Origin: CAUTUX01 sp963542015
Lineage (GTDB): Bacteria > Bacillota > Clostridia > Christensenellales > CAG-917
Assembly (NCBI GenBank): GCA_963542015.1
Contig: CAUTUX010000004.1
Coordinates: 1 to 64,000, forward strand
DNA: 64,000 nucleotides
Direction: 5' to 3'
A model generated the notes under the pieces. That model worked only from the letters and a program-made list of their open reading frames with translations. It ran no database searches and was not told the origin of the DNA. Positions 62,117-64,000 of this stretch are shown in pieces (the stretch's first letter is position 1; every line of letters begins with the position of its first letter). A program made the translations under genes and the position numbers.

Positions 62117-63436
62117 TTATTTCATTGATGAGTTCTTTAACTTAAATGCCTTTTTACCAGCATACACTGCGTAAGAACCTAAAGCTTCCTCAATTCTTAA
62201 CAACTGATTGTATTTTGCAACTCTGTCAGTTCTGCAAGGTGCACCTGTTTTAATCTGACCAGCATTTGTAGCAACAACAATGTCAGCAATTGTAACATCT
62301 TCAGATTCACCTGAACGGTGAGATACTATTGCTGTCCAGCCATTTTTTTGAGCCATTTCAATTGCATTTAATGTTTCAGTCAGTGTTCCAATTTGGTTGA
62401 TTTTTATCAAAACTGAATTTGCACAATCTTTTTCAATACCTTTTTTAATTCTTTCAGTATTAGTAACAAATAAATCATCACCAACTAATTGAACTCTGTC
62501 TCCAAGTCTAGCTTTTAATTTAACCCAGCCTTCCCAATCTTCTTCTGCTAAACCATCTTCTAATGAGATAATAGGGTATTTATTTACTAAATCTTCCCAG
62601 AAATCCACCATTTCATCTGCTGTTTTAACTTCGCCTGTTTTCCAGAAATAGTAACCATTTTTCTTTGCAGCTTTTGCATGGTCATAAAGTTCTGTAGTTG
62701 CAGGATCCATAGCAATCATGAAATCTATATATGGTTTATATCCAGCTTTTTCAATAGCCTTTACCAAATATTTTAGAGCAGCTTCATCATTTTCTAAGTT
62801 TGGTGCAAATCCACCTTCATCACCAACAGCAGTACTGTAGCCATCGGCTTTTAATAAGCTTTTTAATGTGTGATAAACTTCTGTACACCATCTTAATGCT
62901 TCGCTAAATGTTTTTGCTCCAACAGGCATAATCATGAATTCTTGTAAGTTAATGTTGTTATCCGCATGAGCACCACCATTAATAACATTCATCATTGGAA
63001 CTGGTAGAGTATGTCCAAACATCCCTCCTAAATATTGGAATAATTCTAAATCTTGATATTTTGCAGCAGCTTTTGCAGCAGCTAATGAAACAGCTAAAAT
63101 TGCATTAGCTCCTAATTTTGATTTGTTTTTTGTGCCATCTAATGCAATTAATGCATTATCAATATCGACTTGTGAAAAACAGTTGTTGTCATAAAGACTT
63201 TCAGCAATAATTTTATTAACATTTTCTACTGCTTTTAAAACACCTTTTCCCATATAACGGTTTTTATCACCATCTCTCAATTCACATGCTTCAAACGCAC
63301 CTGTAGAAGCACCTGAAGGTACAATCGCAGAAGCATAGACACCAGCACATGCTACATCAACTTCAACAGTAGGATTACCACGTGAATCTAAAACTTCTCT
63401 TGCTTTAATATCTGATATTGGGGCATAATTTTTCAT
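62117..63436 (-). CDS. eno: enolase
   Basis: Converts 2-phosphoglycerate to PEP. 439 aa: AREVLDSRGNPTVEVD, GASTGAFEACELRD, MNVINGGAHADNNINLQEFM, AVGDEGGFAPN, ISLEDGLAEEDWEGW, LVGDDLFVTN, SVLIKINQIGTLTET and SHRSGESEDVTIAD are all present. ATG 63436 (MKNYAPISDIK) follows SD AAGGAGAAA; the longer open frame to 63475 adds non-homologous residues. Upstream a TATACT lies near 63478-63483 but the -35 is weak. Confidence 0.98.
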   Translation of the reverse strand: MKNYAPISDIKAREVLDSRGNPTVEVDVACAGVYASAIVPSGASTGAFEACELRDGDKNRYMGKGVLKAVENVNKIIAESLYDNNCFSQVDIDNALIALDGTKNKSKLGANAILAVSLAAAKAAAKYQDLELFQYLGGMFGHTLPVPMMNVINGGAHADNNINLQEFMIMPVGAKTFSEALRWCTEVYHTLKSLLKADGYSTAVGDEGGFAPNLENDEAALKYLVKAIEKAGYKPYIDFMIAMDPATTELYDHAKAAKKNGYYFWKTGEVKTADEMVDFWEDLVNKYPIISLEDGLAEEDWEGWVKLKARLGDRVQLVGDDLFVTNTERIKKGIEKDCANSVLIKINQIGTLTETLNAIEMAQKNGWTAIVSHRSGESEDVTIADIVVATNAGQIKTGAPCRTDRVAKYNQLLRIEEALGSYAVYAGKKAFKLKNSSMK

Positions 63437-63502
63437 AAAATTTCTCCTTGAAACATAATAAAAAAATTCTAACACATGAGTATATAGGTGTAAAGTAAAA
63501 AC

Positions 63503-63531
63503 TTGAAATGCAAATTTAAAAAAAATATAAT
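63503..63531 (+). promoter_or_regulatory. promoter of the 3' membrane protein gene
   Basis: -35 TTGAAA (63503-63508), 17-bp spacer, -10 TATAAT (63526-63531), about 26 bases before the ATG at 63557. Confidence 0.75.
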
Positions 63532-63556
63532 ATTAAAAGCACAAGAGGTGTGAGTA

Positions 63557-64000
63557 ATGTTTAACAGAAAAAAAGACATATTAAATGCTTGGATCCCTGT
63601 AATTTTATTTGTCGCAATTTTTGTAACGATGCTAGTAATTGCGACTTTTAAAGACTTAGAGATAAGTAAATTTCTAACAAGAAATGCCTTGCCTAAAGGA
63701 CAAGTTAATTACTTAGCTAAAGATATATATGGAGTAGCTGGTGAAATGGTTGGTGCTATTCCAGTTTTTTTGTTGTTTTCATTTGCTGGTGTTGTTACAT
63801 TTCACTATTTTGATAGATTAAAACTTAAGAGATTACGCATTTTTATGAGAATAATAGGCGTTTTGGTAGTTTTTCTAGGAATGTTCTTAATGTTTAGAGA
63901 TATTTTTAAATATTTGTTTAGACATTTATATGCCTATAAATATTTAGATTCAATTACACTCGAATGGAAAGACACTGATTTATATAAAGAAAAAAAATTA
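63557..64000 (+). CDS. membrane protein, N-terminal part (PAP2-phosphatase-like), cut by window end
   Basis: The open frame runs from ATG 63557 (SD GAGGTG) through the last base, 148 codons. It starts MFNRKKDILNAWIPVILF and has three membrane segments (about 12-31, 62-86, 97-116). The pattern of a first helix, a short FKDLEISKFL segment and an extracytoplasmic loop before IPVFLLFSFAG resembles the N-terminus of membrane PAP2 phosphatases. The catalytic KxxxxxxRP, PSGH and SRxxxxxHxxxD motifs would lie beyond the window, so this is tentative. Confidence 0.6.
   Translation, partial: MFNRKKDILNAWIPVILFVAIFVTMLVIATFKDLEISKFLTRNALPKGQVNYLAKDIYGVAGEMVGAIPVFLLFSFAGVVTFHYFDRLKLKRLRIFMRIIGVLVVFLGMFLMFRDIFKYLFRHLYAYKYLDSITLEWKDTDLYKEKKL

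Overview
The window is a compact, AT-rich chromosomal segment (by eye about 30% G+C) from a low-GC Gram-positive bacterium, most likely a gut-associated Clostridia-like Firmicute. This rests on the Firmicutes-type blocks rpmF-plsX-rnc-smc-ftsY and ylxM-ffh-rpsP-khpA-rimM-trmD-rbgA-rnhB-rplS, the dnaG-sigA-trmK-nif3 block, PPDK and Pta-AckA fermentation enzymes, and glycan-related genes (LacZ-type beta-galactosidase, BNR/sialidase-like lipoprotein, BspA-type leucine-rich repeat protein). UGA is an ordinary stop here (ffh, rimM, trmD, hemW, rnhB and nadK end with it). I could not assign a genus.

Layout: (1) 1-9.3 kb: end of a small membrane protein gene, a bidirectional terminator, tRNA-Leu(UAG), ileS, a run of RNA-modification and metabolic genes (methyltransferase, RluA-type synthase, acyl-CoA synthetase, TIM-barrel enzyme) and convergent tmcAL. 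(2) 9.3-12.1 kb: a large BspA-like repeat protein whose promoter has nine Gs between a perfect -35 and a good -10. (3) 12.3-26.2 kb: pta-ackA, then lipid, cell division, secretion and ribosome biogenesis genes. (4) 26.2-35.4 kb: a GT-C-like membrane protein, glpQ, lepA, hemW, prs, a degenerate metallo-beta-lactamase-fold protein and rho. (5) 35.4-42.6 kb: a membrane-fused PadR-type regulator, a tyrosine recombinase, a GNAT protein, queT with a preQ1-I riboswitch, mazG, dusB and a sugar transferase lacking its catalytic dyad. (6) 42.8-50.8 kb: ppdK, then dnaG-sigA-trmK-nif3-zinc ribbon protein. (7) 50.8-58.9 kb: lacZ with one in-frame TGA, thrS, tRNA-Ser(GGA), nadK-argR-recN. (8) 58.8-64 kb: sialidase-like lipoprotein, three membrane-tethered proteins of unknown function, eno, and the start of a probable PAP2-type membrane protein.

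The strongest unusual signals are the poly-G promoter (a textbook phase-variation architecture), the single TGA at an expected glycine codon in an otherwise intact lacZ, recurring -10 boxes six or seven bases before ATG in genes without a Shine-Dalgarno sequence (probable leaderless mRNAs), a set of membrane-anchored putative winged-helix proteins, and two enzyme folds that have lost their catalytic residues. Promoters quoted are visual matches to sigma-A consensus.
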